Positions 8,461 through 16,745 of a stretch of 64,000 nt of DNA are shown here, piece by piece. Made by a program: the position numbers and the translations under genes. The stretch spans positions 654,582-718,581 of the forward strand of contig NZ_LR733519.1 in NCBI RefSeq assembly GCF_902506145.1, read 5' to 3'. Below the pieces are notes generated by a model. That model saw only the letters and a program-made list of their open reading frames with translations. It was not told the DNA's origin and did not search any database. Origin of the DNA: Burkholderia sp. 8Y (GTDB lineage: Bacteria; Pseudomonadota; Gammaproteobacteria; Burkholderiales; Burkholderiaceae). Position 1 is the stretch's first letter. Every line of letters begins with the position of its first letter.

Positions 8461-10824
8461 TTGAACGACACATCCACGGGCGTTTCCCGTGCGAACGCCG
8501 CGACGACCGACGACCTCGGCGAATCCTTCTTCCAGCCCGAACGCAACTGCGCGAGCGTGCGTCATGCGGACCGCTTCAGCCTGCTCATCGACGGGTCGGA
8601 TTATTTTCGCGTGCTGCGCGAGGCGATCACGCGCGCGGAGCGAACGGTGTTCATTCTCGGATGGGACATCGACAGCCGCATGAAGCTCACGCCCGAAGGC
8701 GCGAACGACGGCTATCCCGACGCGCTCGGCGACTTCCTGCATGCCATCGCGGCGGAAAAGCGCCGCCTGCGCATCTACATCCTCGCGTGGGATTTCGCGA
8801 TGCTTTATGCATTCGAGCGCGAATGGCTGCCCGTGTACAAGATGGGCTGGCGCACGCATCGGCGCATTGCGTTTCAGATGGACGGCAAGCATCCGCTCGG
8901 CGGTTCGCAGCATCAGAAGATCGTCGTGATCGATGACCGCCTCGCGTTCGTCGGCGGCCTCGACTTGACGCGCTCGCGCTGGGACACGCCCGCGCACGCG
9001 CCCGACGATCCGCATCGCCGCGACGCGAACGGAGCGGCGTATCAGCCGTTTCACGACGTTCACACGATGTTCGACGGCGACGCCGCCCGCGAGATGGGCC
9101 TCCATGCGCGGGAGCGTTGGTCGCGGGCATGCGGCAGACGGCTCGCGATTCGCGCGCATCGTGCGGCATTGCAAGGCGATCCGTGGCCGCCTTCGCGCGC
9201 CGCCGATATCGAAGATGTCGATCTCGCCATCTCGCTCACCGAGCCCGCGTATCTCGGCCGCCCCGCGGTGCAGCAGATCCGCACCCAATATCTCGATGCC
9301 ATTGCGCGCGCGCGGCGCAGCATCTATATCGAGAACCAGTACTTCACGTCCGGTTCCATTGGGGCGGCGTTGTCCGATTCGCTTGCCCGCGAGGACGGTC
9401 CCGATCTCGCCATCGTGGTGCCGCGCAATCAGAGCGGCTGGCTTCAGGAAGTCACGATGGGCGTGCTGCGCGCCCGTCTCCATACGCTGCTGAAGCAGGC
9501 GGACCGGCACGGGCGCTATCGTCTGTTGTGCCCGACGGTGCCTGATCTCGGCGAGCACATCGTCAACGTGCATAGCAAGCTGATGATCGTCGACGACGAC
9601 TTGCTGATCGTCGGCTCGGCGAATCTGAACAATCGCTCGATGGTGCTCGACAGCGAATGCAACGTGTCGATCGATGCGGGCGCCGATGCGCGTATCCGCC
9701 GCGCGATTGCGAAGATGCGCGACACGCTGCTGGCCGAACATCTCGGCTGCGAAGTGACGGACGTCGTGCGCGAGCGCGAAGCGCGCGGCGGCCTGAACGC
9801 GGCGATCGCGGCGCTTTCGCGCGATCGCGACGAACACCGCACGCTGGTGCCGCTCGATCCCGTGGTGTCGCGCGAACTCGATCAGCTCATTCCGCCCGAT
9901 GCGCTCATCGATCCCGAAACGCCCATCGCCGCCGACGAACTCGTCGATCAGTTCGTGCCTGCCGAGAAGACGCGGCCGCTTATCGGCCGCTTCGCGCTGC
10001 TCGGCGTGCTCGCGTTGATGTTCGTCGGCCTCGCTGCGGCGTGGCACTGGACGCCGCTCGGCGATTACGTCAACCTGAAGTCGCTCACGAGCGCCACGCG
10101 GCGCATCGACGCGTTGCCTTTTGCGCCGTTATGGATCGTGTTGTGCTTCGTGGCCGCCGCCGTCATTTCGGTGCCCGTCACGGTGCTGATCGCGACGACG
10201 GGCCTCGTCTTCGGCGCGGGATGGGGCAGCGTGTATGCCTTCACGGGAGCGATCGCCGCTGCTGCCGTCTCCTATCTGCTGGGCTTCTGGCTCGGTCGCG
10301 ATGCGGTGCGCAAGCTCGCGGGCGCGCGCGTGAACCGGCTATCCGAGCGTGTCGCGAAACGCGGGATCGTCGCCGTCGTCGTGTTGCGGCTGCTGCCGGT
10401 CGCGCCGTTTGCCATCGTGAACATGGTGGCGGGCGCGTCGCACATTCGCATGCGGGACTTTCTCATCGGCACGCTGATCGGCATGGGTCCGGGCATTCTG
10501 CTGACGGTCGCGTTCGCGCATCAGCTCGTGGCGTCGCTGCGTCATCCGACGGTCGGCTCGTTCGCGGTGCTGATCGGCGTCGGTGCCGTGTTGATCGCGT
10601 TGTCGATCATGCTGCAACGCTTCCTCGGCCGCGCCCATCCGCATGAAGACGTCGCGCATGAAGGCGCGCCGAGCGACGAAGACAAAGCACGCGCCAGCGA
10701 GGAAGCGGCTCGCGCGAGCGTCTTGCGCGATCGCAACGCGATACCGCGCGACGCGGCGCCGAACGCATCGCCGAACGCATCGCCGAATGCATCGCCCCGC
10801 AGCCACGACGAGGTCAGCCCATGA
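8461..10824 (+). CDS. Phospholipase D-VTT (DedA-like) fusion protein
   Basis: A ~787-residue two-part protein. Residues 1-~470 are a phospholipase D/cardiolipin-synthase-like module with two HKD motifs: HQKIVVIDD (His near 151) and HSKLMIVDD (His near 371), both followed by GGLDL or GSANLNNRS. After a linker, residues ~515-735 form a VTT/SNARE-associated (DedA-type) membrane domain with an initial helix, a GLVFGAGWG segment, a LRLLPVAPFAIVN motif and several helices. The tail is low complexity with three NASP repeats. The TTG start has a GGAGAG site; ATG 8431 is possible. It overlaps the next gene by four bases. It likely makes or remodels phospholipid at the inner membrane. Confidence 0.85.
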   Translation: MNDTSTGVSRANAATTDDLGESFFQPERNCASVRHADRFSLLIDGSDYFRVLREAITRAERTVFILGWDIDSRMKLTPEGANDGYPDALGDFLHAIAAEKRRLRIYILAWDFAMLYAFEREWLPVYKMGWRTHRRIAFQMDGKHPLGGSQHQKIVVIDDRLAFVGGLDLTRSRWDTPAHAPDDPHRRDANGAAYQPFHDVHTMFDGDAAREMGLHARERWSRACGRRLAIRAHRAALQGDPWPPSRAADIEDVDLAISLTEPAYLGRPAVQQIRTQYLDAIARARRSIYIENQYFTSGSIGAALSDSLAREDGPDLAIVVPRNQSGWLQEVTMGVLRARLHTLLKQADRHGRYRLLCPTVPDLGEHIVNVHSKLMIVDDDLLIVGSANLNNRSMVLDSECNVSIDAGADARIRRAIAKMRDTLLAEHLGCEVTDVVREREARGGLNAAIAALSRDRDEHRTLVPLDPVVSRELDQLIPPDALIDPETPIAADELVDQFVPAEKTRPLIGRFALLGVLALMFVGLAAAWHWTPLGDYVNLKSLTSATRRIDALPFAPLWIVLCFVAAAVISVPVTVLIATTGLVFGAGWGSVYAFTGAIAAAAVSYLLGFWLGRDAVRKLAGARVNRLSERVAKRGIVAVVVLRLLPVAPFAIVNMVAGASHIRMRDFLIGTLIGMGPGILLTVAFAHQLVASLRHPTVGSFAVLIGVGAVLIALSIMLQRFLGRAHPHEDVAHEGAPSDEDKARASEEAARASVLRDRNAIPRDAAPNASPNASPNASPRSHDEVSP
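10758..10793 (+). repeat. Three tandem 12-bp repeats within the PLD-VTT gene
   Basis: GCCGAACGCATC occurs twice exactly and once with a single change. In the protein it encodes a repeated NASP tetrapeptide near the C-terminus. Such a short tandem array is a likely site of copy-number change without frameshift. Confidence 0.85.
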
Positions 10825-11579
10825 CGTTGATGCACGACGCCGGAATTGACATTGCACGTGCGAGCGCAGCGCGCGCCGACGAACTTCGCATTGCGACGTA
10901 CAACGTGCATGGCGCGGTCGGCATCGACGGCAAGTTCGCGCCGGAACGCATCGGCGAAGTGCTCGCCGAGATCGATGCCGATATCTTCGCGCTTCAGGAG
11001 GTGCCGCTCGGCGGCCGCACGGCGCCCAACGTGCTCGACGTGCTGCAACGCATGACGAACCTGCACGCGGTTCCCGGTCCGACACTCGATACACGCGAGC
11101 GCCGCTATGGCAACGCCGTGCTCACGCGCTTTCCGGTGCAGTCTGTCCGCACGCTCGATCTTTCGTTCGGCAGCCGCGAGCCGCGCGGCGCGCTGGATGC
11201 AGACATCGATTGCGGCGGCGAGACATGGCGTGTCGTGGCCACGCATCTGGGTCTCGCATCCAGCGAGCGGCGCGCGCAAGTCGAACAGGTGCTGCAGAGC
11301 TTCGACACGCCCGCGCTTCCCGTGATCCTGCTCGGCGATCTGAACGAATGGTTCGTCTATGGCCGCACGCTGCGGCGCCTCGTCACGCACTTTCATCGCG
11401 CGAGCGCGCTGCGCACGTTTCCGACGCGCTGGCCGCTCTTCGCGCTCGATCGAATCTGGGTGCATCCGGGCGAACGGCTCATGCGTGTCGACGTGCATCG
11501 CACGCAGCTTTCGCGCATTGCATCCGACCACTATCCGCTCATCGCGCATATCGCGAACGCTTCAACGAACGGCGAGTGA
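10821..11579 (+). CDS. Endonuclease/exonuclease/phosphatase (EEP) family protein, YbhP-like
   Basis: A 252-residue EEP-fold phosphoesterase. The family's motifs are all present: TYNVHG near the start, Glu in LQEV, GNAVLTRFP, THLGL, GDLNEW, and the terminal SDHYPL with catalytic Asp-His. Its ATG overlaps the TGA of the PLD-VTT gene (ATGA), so the two are probably translated together. E. coli ybhP, an EEP gene, is similarly linked to clsB (phospholipase D type). A role in phospholipid head-group or lipid-linked phosphate cleavage is inferred. No signal peptide is seen. Confidence 0.88.
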   Translation: MTLMHDAGIDIARASAARADELRIATYNVHGAVGIDGKFAPERIGEVLAEIDADIFALQEVPLGGRTAPNVLDVLQRMTNLHAVPGPTLDTRERRYGNAVLTRFPVQSVRTLDLSFGSREPRGALDADIDCGGETWRVVATHLGLASSERRAQVEQVLQSFDTPALPVILLGDLNEWFVYGRTLRRLVTHFHRASALRTFPTRWPLFALDRIWVHPGERLMRVDVHRTQLSRIASDHYPLIAHIANASTNGE

Positions 11580-11782
11580 TACGCATCCCGAGCAATGCGA
11601 TGAAGAGATAAGCGATGCGCGTGTCAGCATCACGCCACGCAGCATCAAGAAAAGCCCTGAAAAAACGATATAAAAACGCAAAAGACTCGCACGAACGCGT
11701 CCGGCGTATGTAGAATCCGGCGTAATACGCACGCATCGGTGCGGACGTATTCGATATCAACGACCAAACAGGTAGGAGAAAC

Positions 11783-12250
11783 ATGCCGACTTCCGCAAAA
11801 ACCGCTGCTAAGAAAGCCACGGCCAAGAAGGCCACGGCAAAGACCGCCGCACCGGCCAAGAAAGCAGCCACCAAGGTTGCCGCGAAGAAAGTAGCCAGCA
11901 AGACCGTTGCCGCCAAGAAGACCCCGGGCAGCTTCGCGCCGGTCAAGGACACCTTCACGAAGGCATCGCTCGCAGCGCATCTGTCAGAGCGCGCCGAAGT
12001 GGATGTGAAGGCAGTCAAGGCCGTGCTGGTCGCGCTGGAAGACACGATCCTCGGTTCGGTTCACAAGAAGGGCTCGGGCGAGTTCACGCTGTCGGGCCTG
12101 CTGAAGATCTCCGCGCAAGCCGTTCCGGCCAAGAAGAAGCGTTTCGGCAAAGATCCGTTCACCGGCGAAGAACGCTGGTTCCCGGCAAAGCCCGCAAGCG
12201 TTCGCATCAAGGCACGCGCGCTGAAGAAGCTGAAGGACGCCGCAGCCTAA
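11783..12250 (+). CDS. HU-type DNA-binding protein with histone-H1-like N-terminal tail
   Basis: A 155-residue protein. Residues 1-~50 are a Lys/Ala-rich tail with repeated AAKKA/TAKK units, as in histone H1 and bacterial H1-like proteins. Residues ~55-155 form a bacterial HU/IHF-type domain (TKASLAAHLSERAEVD at the start, GSGEFTLSGLLKI in the beta arm region). Such fusions are known as nucleoid proteins in Burkholderia and Ralstonia. A strong GTAGGAGAAAC ribosome site precedes the ATG and a terminator follows, suggesting a well-expressed monocistronic gene. Confidence 0.92.
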   Translation: MPTSAKTAAKKATAKKATAKTAAPAKKAATKVAAKKVASKTVAAKKTPGSFAPVKDTFTKASLAAHLSERAEVDVKAVKAVLVALEDTILGSVHKKGSGEFTLSGLLKISAQAVPAKKKRFGKDPFTGEERWFPAKPASVRIKARALKKLKDAAA

Positions 12251-12287
12251 GCGGTATAGTCGCGCTCGACGTTAGCGTCGGTGCCTG

Positions 12288-12325
12288 AAGAGGCCCGCTT
12301 TCCGCGAGGAAAGCTGGCCTCTTTT
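12288..12325 (+). terminator. Rho-independent terminator of the HU gene
   Basis: AAGAGGCC pairs with GGCCTCTT, with a second inner stem (CTTTCC/GGAAAG), followed by TTTT. It lies 38 bases after the HU stop codon. Confidence 0.85.
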
Positions 12326-12336
12326 GCATGGGTTGA

Positions 12337-13239
12337 TTAGCTGTCGCGTGCGTTGGTTGCGTCGAAGACGGACGCCACCCAATCCACGAAAACCCTGACG
12401 CGCGCCGATAATTGACGGCTATGCGGATAGAGCACCGAGACGGGCATCGGCGGTGGCGGGAAGGCGGGCAGCATGCATTGGAGCCGGCCGACCGCGAGCG
12501 CATCGTCGATGTGATAACGCGGCACCTGCACGATGCCGAGGCCCGCAAGCGCCGCCTGCGTGTAAAGCTCGACGCCCGTCACCGAGATAGCGGACGCAAG
12601 CTCGACCGTTTCAATGCTTCCGTTCACCACGAATTCCAGCGGCACCGCGCGACCCGTCGCGCTCGATATGTAGTTGACCGCGCGATGCGATTCGAGCACG
12701 CGCAAGTCATCCGGCGCGCCATGCCGCGCGAGATATGCCGGACTTGCCACGGTCACTTGTTCGAGCAACGCGACGCGTCGCGCGATCATCGACGAGTCCT
12801 GTAACGTGCCCGCGCGCAGCACGCAATCGACGCCTTCGCGCACGAGATCCACGAGCCGGTCGTCTTCGCCGACATGCAGTTCGATCTGCGCATACCGTTC
12901 CAGAAATGCGGGCAGCGCCGGCACGATGAAATGTCGCGCAAGCGTGCCTTGCAGGTTCACGCGCAAAAGCCCTTTCGGTTCGGCATGCCGAAACGAACCT
13001 TCCGCTTCTTCCAGGTCTTGTATCAACCGTACGCAGCGCCGGTAATGCGTTTCGCCGTCGGGCGTGAGGCGCACCGTGCGCGTCGTGCGTTCGAGCAGAC
13101 GCGCGCCGAGGCGTTCCTCGAGACGCTTCATCAGATTAGTGACGGTAGCGCGCGGCATCTGCAAATCGTCGGCGGCTTGCGTGAAGCTGTGGCGCTCCGC
13201 AATGCGTACGAACACCTGCATCTCCTGGAAGCGATCCAT
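12337..13239 (-). CDS. LysR-family transcriptional regulator
   Basis: A 300-residue LysR-type regulator. The N-terminal winged helix-turn-helix reads MDRFQEMQVFVRIAERHSFT then QAADDLQMPRATVTNLMKRL. The remainder is the effector-binding domain with the usual LLRVNLQGTLARHFI start. It belongs to the CrgA-like group. Start 13239 was chosen because it places the helix-turn-helix at the N-terminus; an upstream start adds unrelated residues. It is divergent from a short-chain dehydrogenase 131 bases away, which it probably controls. Confidence 0.92.
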   Translation of the reverse strand: MDRFQEMQVFVRIAERHSFTQAADDLQMPRATVTNLMKRLEERLGARLLERTTRTVRLTPDGETHYRRCVRLIQDLEEAEGSFRHAEPKGLLRVNLQGTLARHFIVPALPAFLERYAQIELHVGEDDRLVDLVREGVDCVLRAGTLQDSSMIARRVALLEQVTVASPAYLARHGAPDDLRVLESHRAVNYISSATGRAVPLEFVVNGSIETVELASAISVTGVELYTQAALAGLGIVQVPRYHIDDALAVGRLQCMLPAFPPPPMPVSVLYPHSRQLSARVRVFVDWVASVFDATNARDS

Positions 13240-13370
13240 GTTCCGGGCCTTTCGTTTTGCGTTGATTGTTGAAGCAACTGGAACGATGATACTAAGCCGC
13301 GCCCGATGATCGCTTAAGCGGAATGATCCATCATGCATCGCATCCATCAGCTACTTTCAAGGAGCGAGTC

Positions 13371-14114
13371 ATGAGTCAGGCACAAGCGAAACGTGTGGCC
13401 GTCGTCACGGGCGCATCGCGTGGTATCGGCGCGGCGATCGCGCGGAGGCTCGCGCGCGAGGGCTTCGCGATCGCGGTGAACTATGCGTCGAGTGCAGAAG
13501 AAGCGGATGCCCTCGTCGATGATTTGCGCGCGGCGGGCGGCGCGGCCATCGCGGTCAAAGCGAACGTCGCGTCATCCGGCGACGTGCAGCGCATGTTTGA
13601 CACGGTCGAAGCCGAACTCGGCAAGGTCGATGTGCTCGTCAACAACGCGGGCGTGCTGAAGCCCGCACCGCTCGCCGATACGAGTGACGCGCTCTACGAC
13701 CGTACGTTCGACATCAACGTGCGCGGCACCTTCAATACGCTTCGCGAGGCGGCGTCGCGCATGAACGACGGCGGGCGCATCGTGAACTTTTCGAGCACGA
13801 CGCTCGCGCTGAACATGCCGGGTTACGCCGTCTACAACGCGACGAAAGCGGCCGTCGAAGCGTTCACGCAGGTCTTTGCGAAGGAGTTGCGCGGGCGGCG
13901 CATCACGGTGAACGCGGTCGCGCCGGGACCGGTCGCGACCGCGCTTTTTCTGGACGGCAAGACTGACGAGCAGGTGGCGAACTTCGCGAAGATGCCGCCG
14001 CTGGAACGTCTCGGTCAGCCCGACGATATCGCGTCCGTCGTGGCATTTCTCGTCGGCGCGGATGCAGGTTGGGTCAACGGCCAAGTGGTGCGCGCGAACG
14101 GCGGCGTGGCCTAG
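13371..14114 (+). CDS. Short-chain dehydrogenase/reductase (SDR)
   Basis: A 247-residue classical SDR. Visible are the NAD(P) motif TGASRGIGAA, the NNAG structural motif, the catalytic Ser in NFSSTT, Tyr-x3-Lys in YNATKAA, and the PG motif in VAPGPVATALF. The preceding AAGGAG ribosome site fixes the start at 13371. The substrate is unknown; the sequence is like 3-ketoacyl or ketone reductases. It is divergent from the LysR gene, and its last four bases (CTAG) are shared with the stop codon of the opposite nuclease gene. Confidence 0.92.
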   Translation: MSQAQAKRVAVVTGASRGIGAAIARRLAREGFAIAVNYASSAEEADALVDDLRAAGGAAIAVKANVASSGDVQRMFDTVEAELGKVDVLVNNAGVLKPAPLADTSDALYDRTFDINVRGTFNTLREAASRMNDGGRIVNFSSTTLALNMPGYAVYNATKAAVEAFTQVFAKELRGRRITVNAVAPGPVATALFLDGKTDEQVANFAKMPPLERLGQPDDIASVVAFLVGADAGWVNGQVVRANGGVA

Positions 14115-15679
14115 ACAGACAACGCAAGTTGCCCCGCGCCTGCATTCGGCGTTGCAACGGCGCGGCGGCGCGGCGCGGTCCGCTTCTCATGCGACGCCGC
14201 CGGCAAGATGAGTCCTTGCTGCACGACGAGGCTGAAGGCGGGACGCGCATCGCAGGCGATCCATTCGAGTTGTCCCGATGCGAATCGTTTCGCGAGCAGG
14301 CTGTACACATCGGCATCGAATGGACGAAGCTCGGGCGCGCTCGCGAGTAGCGCGGCGATGTCGTCCCGCGACACGCACGTGCCGACATAGCACCAGCGAT
14401 CGATCACGTGCCATGCTTCGCGGCCGGTCTGCGCATCGCGCTCGGCGATCGCAACGGGGCCATCGTGAGGCCAGCGCACGATGCGCGACGCGTCGAGTGC
14501 TTCGCGTGCGCGCGCCGCGTGATCCGCGAGCGTTTCGACGCCCGCGCATGCGCCGAGGCAATGCTTCACCTGAAAGCCGAAGCAGCCGCGCGTCCTTCCT
14601 GTCGGCGCTTTTTCCAGACCGAGCGTCGCGTGACAGAGATTGTGTTCATCGGCGAGATGACGCATGAAACCATGCGCCTTGCCGCGCGACGCGAACACGC
14701 CGAAGAGATGCGGTTCGCGCGAGAGATCGCGCTTGTCGGCGCGCAGCAGCACCGGCGAAGGCGCGCCCGGCAGCCATTGCCACGCGCATGCCGGCGACGC
14801 GCGCTTGAGCAGGCGATTGTGGACCGGCCGCAGGTCTTTCACGAGCTTCGCTTCGAGCAGCAGCGCCCCGAGTTCGCCGACTGTCTCGCGATATTCGATG
14901 CGCCGTATCGCCTGCGAGATCGACAAGTCCTTCGCCAGCCGATGATCGCCCGAAAAGTGCGCCGTCACGCGCTGCTTCAGGTTGATGCTCTTGCCGACGT
15001 AGAGCGTCACGTCGTCGTCGCCGTGAAAGAGATAGACGCCGGGCGTGGACGGCAGCGCGTCGAGTGCGCCTTCGGGCAACGCGGCGGGCAGGCTCGCGCG
15101 CTTCACGAGCGTCTTCACGGCGGCATCGATCAAGTCTTGCGAGTACAGCGCGTGAATTTTCAGCCAGAACTGCCAGAGCAGGTCGGCATCGGCGAGCGCG
15201 CGGTGGCGTCCTTGCGGCGCGAGGTCGAGCCGCGCGATCAGCGCATCGAGACCATGCCGCTCGACCGACGGAAATAGCGCACGCGACAGCCGCACCGTGC
15301 AGAGCGTGTCGGCGCGAAACGCGATGCCCGCGCGACGGAATTCGTTCTTTAGAAAGCCGTAGTCGAAGCGCGCGTTGTGCGCGACGAAGAGCTTGCCGTG
15401 CAGCCGCTCGGCCAGCGCCGGCGCGAGCGATTCGAACGTCGGCTGGCCGCGCAGCATGGCGTCGTCGATACCCGTGAGGCGCGAGACGAACGGCGGCACG
15501 GGCACGCCCGGATCGACGAGCACGCTCCATTGCTCGATGCCCGCTGTGCTCGCCTCGACAACGCCGATTTCGGTGATGCGGTCCACCGTGGCATCGCTGC
15601 CCGTGGTTTCAAGATCGACGAACACGATCGGGCGCGCAAGCCCGGCGAGGAGGGTATCGGCGAGGGAATCTTCTTGCAT
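14111..15679 (-). CDS. DnaQ-like exonuclease fused to a GIY-YIG nuclease (Cho/UvrC-like)
   Basis: A 522-residue fusion. Residues ~15-180 form a DEDDh 3'-5' exonuclease: ExoI motif FVDLETTGSD, ExoII HNARFDYGFL, and ExoIII HRALADADL. Residues ~210-295 form a GIY-YIG endonuclease with GVYLFHGDDDVTLYVGKS and the conserved Arg in LKQRVTAHF. The C-terminal third has cysteines (GRTRGCFGFQVKHCLGAC) like UvrC and Cho. Such fusions are established in beta-proteobacteria and actinobacteria and are thought to act in nucleotide excision repair or processing of incision products. It converges on and overlaps the SDR gene. Confidence 0.92.
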   Translation of the reverse strand: MQEDSLADTLLAGLARPIVFVDLETTGSDATVDRITEIGVVEASTAGIEQWSVLVDPGVPVPPFVSRLTGIDDAMLRGQPTFESLAPALAERLHGKLFVAHNARFDYGFLKNEFRRAGIAFRADTLCTVRLSRALFPSVERHGLDALIARLDLAPQGRHRALADADLLWQFWLKIHALYSQDLIDAAVKTLVKRASLPAALPEGALDALPSTPGVYLFHGDDDVTLYVGKSINLKQRVTAHFSGDHRLAKDLSISQAIRRIEYRETVGELGALLLEAKLVKDLRPVHNRLLKRASPACAWQWLPGAPSPVLLRADKRDLSREPHLFGVFASRGKAHGFMRHLADEHNLCHATLGLEKAPTGRTRGCFGFQVKHCLGACAGVETLADHAARAREALDASRIVRWPHDGPVAIAERDAQTGREAWHVIDRWCYVGTCVSRDDIAALLASAPELRPFDADVYSLLAKRFASGQLEWIACDARPAFSLVVQQGLILPAASHEKRTAPRRRAVATPNAGAGQLALSV

Positions 15680-15871
15680 GAAAGCGGCGTGGACGAAAGG
15701 CGCGAACGAAAGAGGCTGACGTGCGCCGAGTCTAGCGCGAAAACGGCACGCGCACCCGCGCTAAAGCCGGCGTACAGGCGTGCCGTTAAGCAAAAACCTG
15801 CACGCACGATGCAGCGCGCAGGCACGATCAGTACAATGGCGGTCTGGTTTTTTGTTTTCGGAAATATCAAC

Positions 15872-16741
15872 ATGACTTACTGCGTGGGCATGTGCGTGGA
15901 CGAGGGCCTCGTGTTCCTGTCCGACACGCGCACCAACGCCGGCGTCGACCACGTCAGCGCCGCTCGCAAGATGGCCGTTTTCGAGCAGCCCGGCGAGCGC
16001 GTGCTCGTGCTGCTCGCGGCCGGCAACCTCGCGCTCACGCAAGCGGTGACGCAGTTGCTCGCCGAGCCCGCCGATCACGACGCGCCGACGCTCTATAGCT
16101 GCGCCACGATGGCGGAAGCCGCGCGCATCGTGGGTGATGCGGTGCGCGAAGTGCATCGGCGCGATGCGCTGTCGCTCGCGGAATTCAGCGTCGACTTCAA
16201 TTGCAGCTTCATTCTCGGCGGTCAGATTCACGGCCAGGGTCCGCGCCTTTTCATGGTGTATGCGGCGGGCAATTTCATCGAATCGACGCGCGTGTCGCCG
16301 TACTTTCAGATCGGTGAATCGAAGTACGGCAAGCCGATCATCGACCGCGTGATTACTCCGGCGTCGCCGCTCGACGAGGCCGCGAAATGCGCGCTCATTT
16401 CGATGGATTCCACGCTGCGCTCGAATCTCTCGGTCGGTCTGCCGCTCGATCTGCTGGTCTACGAGAAGGACGCGCTGCGCGTCACGCGCTTCGCCACGCT
16501 CGACAACAACAGCGCGTATTACCAGATGATCAACCGCACATGGGGCGAGCGCCTGCGGCAGCTTTTCGGCGAGATTCCAAACCCGACGTGGACCGACCTC
16601 GCCGACGTGCCGCTGCGCCGGCGCGAGGCGGGCAACACGGTGCCGCGGCTGGTGATTGGCGACCTGCCCGCCAGTTCCGACGCGCCCGCGCAGACGCTCG
16701 CGCAGGACGTCGAAGGCGCGGGCAACGCCCCCCAGCAGTGA
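15872..16741 (+). CDS. Anbu-type proteasome-related protease
   Basis: A 289-residue protein of the Anbu branch (ancestral beta subunit) of the proteasome/HslV family. The start MTYCVGMCVDEGLVFLSDTR has Thr2, which after Met removal would be the N-terminal nucleophile; the SDTRTN segment and Lys in AARKMAVF complete the expected active-site pattern. A C-terminal tail of about 40 residues is disordered. I chose ATG 15872 because it exposes Thr2; longer reading frames upstream would block it. Anbu genes often sit beside ATP-grasp, alpha-E and transglutaminase-like genes; none is present here. Confidence 0.92.
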   Translation: MTYCVGMCVDEGLVFLSDTRTNAGVDHVSAARKMAVFEQPGERVLVLLAAGNLALTQAVTQLLAEPADHDAPTLYSCATMAEAARIVGDAVREVHRRDALSLAEFSVDFNCSFILGGQIHGQGPRLFMVYAAGNFIESTRVSPYFQIGESKYGKPIIDRVITPASPLDEAAKCALISMDSTLRSNLSVGLPLDLLVYEKDALRVTRFATLDNNSAYYQMINRTWGERLRQLFGEIPNPTWTDLADVPLRRREAGNTVPRLVIGDLPASSDAPAQTLAQDVEGAGNAPQQ

Positions 16742-16745
16742 ACGT

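Noticed and set aside
8434-10047. Long minus-strand open frame opposite the PLD gene
   Set aside because: Composition is typical of an antisense shadow frame; the plus-strand HKD motifs are decisive.
14111-14114. Overlapping stop codons of the SDR and the nuclease as a possible error
   Set aside because: CTAG reads TAG on both strands, a simple convergent overlap of intact genes.
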